Of a DNA stretch of 6,210 nt, positions 5,589 to 6,210 are shown piece by piece. This DNA comes from Deltaproteobacteria bacterium (GTDB taxonomy: Bacteria; Desulfobacterota; Anaeroferrophillalia; Anaeroferrophillales; Tharpellaceae): assembly GCA_013153415.1 (NCBI GenBank), contig JAADEO010000055.1, forward strand, positions 1 through 6,210, written 5' to 3'. The notes beneath the pieces were generated by a model that saw only the letters and a program-made list of their open reading frames with translations, made no database searches and was not told where the DNA came from. Positions within the stretch are counted from its first letter, which is position 1; each line of letters begins with the position of its first letter. A program made the position numbers and the translations under genes.

Positions 5589-5938
5589 GCCTTGAGATAG
5601 AGTTCCCTGATTACCGGGTAAGGCGAGCTTTCGGGGTCGACAACCGCAATCACCTTCTTGTCTCCATTTATGGCGGTCAACAAAACTGCCAGCATCTCTT
5701 TGGCCCGGGCCGGTGGCAGCAAGAACCACTTGGAAACGAAAGCGGGCTCGGCAGCCAGGTCGGTGAGATTGACAAAGGTATTGACATCGCCCGGCCCGGC
5801 TATATTGACAGCGCAATCGAACCACCCGACATCAGCCCGGACTGATCCCGCCGAAACGGCCCCGGCAAGCAGCAGAGTCAGTCCCAGAACCGCAATACGG
5901 ATAAACCTTCCCCTCTTATTCTCTATTCCGTCCATCAT
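5582..5938 (-). CDS. Small secreted protein of unknown function
   Basis: A 118-residue protein begins at ATG 5938 (or 117 residues from the adjacent ATG at 5935). Two purine-rich ribosome binding sites, GAAGGA and AAGGA, lie at 5942-5953 on this strand. The N-terminus is a clear Sec signal peptide: basic stretch NKRGRFIR, hydrophobic core IAVLGLTLLLAGAVSA, likely cleavage after SVRA before DVGWF. There is no lipobox Cys, so it is periplasmic or extracellular rather than a lipoprotein. The mature part is only about 85 residues, with a single Cys (FDCAVNIAGPG) and a compact pattern of VNLTD, KWFLLPP, KEMLAVLLTA and a C-terminal YPVIRELYL. I have a vague memory of similar short exported proteins of unknown function but cannot name a family. 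It lies 43 nt downstream of the peptidase gene on the same strand, so it is probably cotranscribed with it; a partner or inhibitor of the peptidase is conceivable but not shown. Its stop is 10 nt from that of the chemoreceptor. Confidence 0.8.
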   Translation of the reverse strand: MMDGIENKRGRFIRIAVLGLTLLLAGAVSAGSVRADVGWFDCAVNIAGPGDVNTFVNLTDLAAEPAFVSKWFLLPPARAKEMLAVLLTAINGDKKVIAVVDPESSPYPVIRELYLKAR

Positions 5939-5981
5939 TATTCCTTTTCCTTCATTGCAAAACTTACCCGCGGCCGGGCCG

Positions 5982-6210
5982 TCATTTTCCCAATAACAGC
6001 GGCAACCAGCCGGAGACCTTCGGAGTTTCCAGCAACGGTTTTCCCGGCACATCATCACCATACAACAGATAACAGACCGCACAAGCGACATGCGCGGCCC
6101 GGTAACTGATTCTCATGTAACCATCTTCACCCCATTCCCGTCCCCAGGAATTACGCAATATCCAATAGCCGTCGCCACCGTTGTCATCCCAGCCGACCAG
6201 GGCTGCGACA
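5982..6210 (-). CDS. C-terminal end of a papain-family (C1) cysteine peptidase (partial, 5' end outside window)
   Basis: The last 75 residues are visible, ending at TGA (5982-5984). They begin VAALVGWDDNGGDGYWILRN and continue SWGREWGEDGYMRI, the hallmark of the papain family region following the catalytic His. The Asn of RNSW (visible residue 20) is the catalytic Asn that orients the His, and WGREWGEDGYMRI is the conserved strand pair after it. By alignment to the usual H-x-V-x-x-V-G pattern, the catalytic His would be the codon cut by the window edge. Its one visible base is T, consistent with CAT. The catalytic Cys lies outside the window. About 40 residues follow the conserved block, including two Cys in VACAVCYLLY and a hydrophobic end, SGWLPLLLGK. 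Bacterial members are often exported, but no signal can be seen here. A GC-rich 4-bp hairpin (5967-5978) lies between this gene and the small secreted-protein gene. Substrate unknown. Confidence 0.88.
   Translation of the reverse strand, partial: VAALVGWDDNGGDGYWILRNSWGREWGEDGYMRISYRAAHVACAVCYLLYGDDVPGKPLLETPKVSGWLPLLLGK

Noticed and set aside
5540..5845. Plus-strand frame of 101 codons after the chemoreceptor
   Set aside because: It is opposite the well-supported secreted-protein gene, overlaps the chemoreceptor end, and lacks a ribosome binding site or motif.
5939..6091. Longer N-terminal version of the small secreted protein starting at 6091
   Set aside because: The extra 51 residues are an out-of-frame reading of the peptidase gene's end. 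The internal start at 5938 has ribosome binding sites and begins a proper signal peptide.

Overview
The window is ordinary-looking, GC-rich bacterial chromosome, densely coded, with ferredoxin-type and [4Fe-4S]-type enzymes, a glutamine-dependent NAD synthetase and a soluble chemoreceptor. The gene content and style suggest an anaerobic or microaerophilic motile Gram-negative of the Desulfuromonadota/former Deltaproteobacteria type. This is inference from gene types, not from a marker gene. No tRNA, rRNA, CRISPR array, insertion sequence or phage gene was seen.

Left part (1-3901, all on the + strand): the window opens in the 3' end of an iron-sulfur oxidoreductase gene with two [4Fe-4S] cysteine motifs (1-206). 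A 103-nt gap follows, then a tight three-gene unit: purF (310-1686), a Nudix hydrolase of the ADP-ribose pyrophosphatase type (1693-2241) and glutamine-dependent nadE (2246-3901). The gaps inside this unit are 6 and 4 nt, and none of the three start codons has a visible Shine-Dalgarno sequence just upstream. The only strong one (AGGAGG, 257-262) precedes a 13-codon reading frame (267-308). Its stop lies 1 nt before the purF ATG, and its body folds into a strong hairpin (269-297). This leader arrangement is the most unusual feature of the left half and suggests translational coupling or control of purF. The enzymes connect metabolically: PurF and NadE both use glutamine, and the Nudix enzyme would turn ADP-ribose (an NAD breakdown product) into AMP and ribose 5-phosphate, the precursor of the PurF substrate PRPP.

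Middle (3902-4152): a 251-nt non-coding gap. It has no intrinsic terminator that I can support. It does have a C-rich, G-poor stretch suited to Rho-dependent termination, a possible promoter with a perfect TTGACA -35 box, a small palindrome and several short AGGCAATT-like repeats. These precede a well-placed ribosome binding site for a stand-alone chemoreceptor gene (4153-5571). That protein has no membrane segment. Its MCP signalling hairpin is N-terminal and a strongly patterned putative sensor domain is C-terminal.

Right part (5572-6210, - strand): two genes converge on the chemoreceptor gene. At the window edge is the C-terminal end of a papain-family (C1) cysteine peptidase (5982-6210), recognisable by its Asn-Ser-Trp motif. 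It is followed 43 nt downstream by a small secreted protein of unknown function (5582-5938). The stop codons of the chemoreceptor and the small secreted protein are only 10 nt apart.
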